Made by a program: the position numbers and the translations under genes. This document shows, piece by piece, positions 63,053 through 64,000 of a stretch of 64,000 bases of DNA. This stretch comes from Hungatella sp. (lineage in GTDB: Bacteria > Bacillota > Clostridia > Lachnospirales > Lachnospiraceae): NCBI GenBank assembly GCA_009712635.1, contig WASS01000014.1:1-64000 (forward strand). The letters run 5' to 3'. The first letter of the stretch is position 1. Every line of letters starts with the position of its first letter. The notes beneath the pieces were generated by a model. That model had not been told where the DNA came from, ran no database searches, and worked only from the letters and a program-made list of their open reading frames with translations.

Positions 63053-63230
63053 ACTGCACCTCCGATTACATAAATTTCCATTTTCACTTTCTTAAACGAT
63101 GGTGATAGTAATAAAACCTGATTTTTGATTATTTTTTAAAGTTTCATAATTGCAATAATGATATATAATCGCCATAGTTTTACTCCTATCATTTATTAAT
63201 TACTATATAATATACCATAACAAAACTCAC

Positions 63231-63264
63231 AAAAAAAGACCCCACATTCTCATGTGAAGTCTTT
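63231..63264 (-). terminator. Terminator of the ssb-rpsR operon
   Basis: Minus strand: AAAGAC and CACAT arms, GAGA loop, ATGTG and GTCTTT arms (two-base internal loop) followed by seven T. It lies 116 bases past rpsR. The rest of the 327-base gap (63053-63230) is AT-rich with no gene that I can see. Confidence 0.85.
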
Positions 63265-63321
63265 CTATATCACGAAACTCTCTTCCCAGCCAATATTCCA
63301 CTGAAAAAATCATCCCGATTT

Positions 63322-63386
63322 GAGTAAATTTCGAGTAAAACTCCTTTACCCTATCCGCAAACCCTTATAAAATAAGGATTTACTCC
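63322..63386. other. Attachment-site-like repeats at the 3' end of rpsR
   Basis: An imperfect palindrome AACCCTTAT-AAA-ATAAGGATT lies directly at the rpsR stop (about 63360-63381). Next to it are two direct GAGTAAA repeats with an 11-base period (63322-63328 and 63333-63339). A third copy is in opposite orientation and includes the rpsR stop codon. Core palindrome plus arm repeats is how tyrosine-recombinase attachment sites look, but there is no integrase gene in the window. Confidence 0.35.
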
Positions 63387-63646
63387 ATAGTGTAAGGCAT
63401 AAGAGCGATATGTCTAGCTCTCTTGATTGCAACAGTCAGTGCTCTCTGATGCTTAGCACAGTTGCCAGTGATACGTCTGGGAAGGATTTTTCCTCTTTCA
63501 GACACGTATCTTTTTAATTTATTTACATCTTTATAATCGATAACGCCATTCTTCTCGCCGCAGAATACGCATACTTTTTTTCTTCTGCGCATGCCGCCTC
63601 TTCTCATCTTAGCGCCATCAGCTTTATCATTCCTGTTAAATGCCAT
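63380..63646 (-). CDS. rpsR: Small ribosomal subunit protein bS18
   Basis: Protein of the 30S platform, 88 residues. Landmarks are [63 protein letters not shown], including the two cysteines of the zinc-binding form of S18 (CVFCG). The stop TAA lies in an attachment-site-like sequence. It follows ssb by 20 bases. Confidence 0.97.
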   Translation of the reverse strand: MAFNRNDKADGAKMRRGGMRRRKKVCVFCGEKNGVIDYKDVNKLKRYVSERGKILPRRITGNCAKHQRALTVAIKRARHIALMPYTME

Positions 63647-63666
63647 TGGTATACCTCCTGTTAGAT

Positions 63667-64000
63667 TTAGTTGAATGGAAGCCCTTCGTCTTCGACTCCA
63701 TCCGGGATATTCATAAATCCATCGCCGATTGCACTGGAGGGAGCTGGTCTGGAGGTTGGCTGATAGCCGCCGCCTTCGCCTGGAGCGCCGCCCTTGCTGT
63801 CTGCGAATTCCTGATCTTCTACAACGATATCTGTTGTATATACTTTTACGCCGTCTTTATTCGTATAACTTCCAGTCTGGATCCTTCCGGAAATCAGTAC
63901 TCTCATACCCTGACGGAAATACTTCTCTGCAAACTCACCTGCTTTGTCAAATGCTACGCAGTTGATAAAATCAGCGGTCTGCTCATTGCCGTCCTGACTT
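63667..64000 (-). CDS. ssb: Single-stranded DNA-binding protein (3' part)
   Basis: The 5' end lies beyond the window; 111 codons are seen from 63999. Visible are [37 protein letters not shown], the OB-fold core that wraps ssDNA. A Gly/Pro-rich flexible linker and an acidic tail VEDEGLPFN follow, close to the DDDLPF tip that recruits replication and repair proteins. An internal ATG at 63906 is not the start. It is the usual partner of rpsR. Confidence 0.95.
   Translation of the reverse strand, partial: SQDGNEQTADFINCVAFDKAGEFAEKYFRQGMRVLISGRIQTGSYTNKDGVKVYTTDIVVEDQEFADSKGGAPGEGGGYQPTSRPAPSSAIGDGFMNIPDGVEDEGLPFN

Overview
The window looks like chromosomal DNA of a low-to-moderate GC Gram-positive anaerobe of the Clostridia, most likely Lachnospiraceae (Lacrimispora / 'Clostridium saccharolyticum' type). 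The reasons are the housekeeping proteins at both ends (SSB and S18 on the right; GdpP, L9 and DnaB on the left), the number of YesM/YesN-type two-component systems beside sugar ABC importers, PTS and glycosidase operons, lipobox-type binding proteins, and strong AGGAGG ribosome binding sites. I see no rRNA, tRNA, CRISPR array, transposase or integrase gene.

Layout, left to right. 1-4.4 kb: dnaB, rplI, gdpP and a stand-alone receiver protein. 4.5-6.3 kb: amtB-glnB ammonium module with an ANTAR-type antitermination leader. 6.4-12.6 kb: a LacI-type regulator followed by phnD-phnC-phnE-phnE and a cytoplasmic 5'-nucleotidase-like enzyme. 12.7-14.9 kb: topoisomerase III. 15.0-19.9 kb: an esterase and a divergent GH31 glycosidase bracketed by two copies of a candidate 138-139 nt small RNA gene, followed by an AraC regulator. 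19.9-22.3 kb: alpha/beta hydrolase and MATE efflux pump. 22.5-30.6 kb: galactofuranose-type ABC importer (ytfQRT-yjfF order) and its YesM/YesN two-component system. 30.7-36.9 kb: beta-glucoside operon licT-bglP-bglH plus a lipoprotein carboxylesterase, with two antiterminator/terminator switches. 37.2-46.3 kb: a methyltransferase, then an oligosaccharide ABC importer with a second GH31 enzyme and a divergent two-component system. 46.4-51.9 kb: complete D-glucosaminate PTS and catabolic operon (dgaABCDEF order) with a divergent RpiR regulator. 52.0-58.0 kb: a four-carbon acid-sugar kinase, a divergent PrpR_N-type regulator with a decayed AAA+ domain, and a calcium-type P-ATPase. 58.1-63.1 kb: a more AT-rich patch of small accessory genes (TetR, HXXEE membrane protein, two GNAT enzymes, two methyltransferases, a small P-loop protein, one unknown). 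63.4-64.0 kb: rpsR and the 3' part of ssb.

The metabolic genes form separate sugar modules. Each has its own importer, its own hydrolase or catabolic enzymes, and its own local regulator (LacI, AraC, YesMN twice, LicT, RpiR, PrpR-like). Together they suit a saccharolytic gut or plant-litter organism. The ssb-rpsR and gdpP-rplI-dnaB blocks usually lie close together in Firmicutes. Here about 59 kb of accessory metabolism separates them.

The observation I consider most likely to be new is the duplicated small RNA gene at about 15.05-15.18 kb and 18.82-18.96 kb (minus strand). Both copies have a matching promoter with 17-bp spacing, a conserved core, and a terminator whose stem changes between copies while pairing and loop are kept. 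Next in interest are the ANTAR leader of amtB, the 18-bp inverted operator pair between the esterase and GH31 genes, and the double ribonucleic antiterminator arrangement in the bgl operon.
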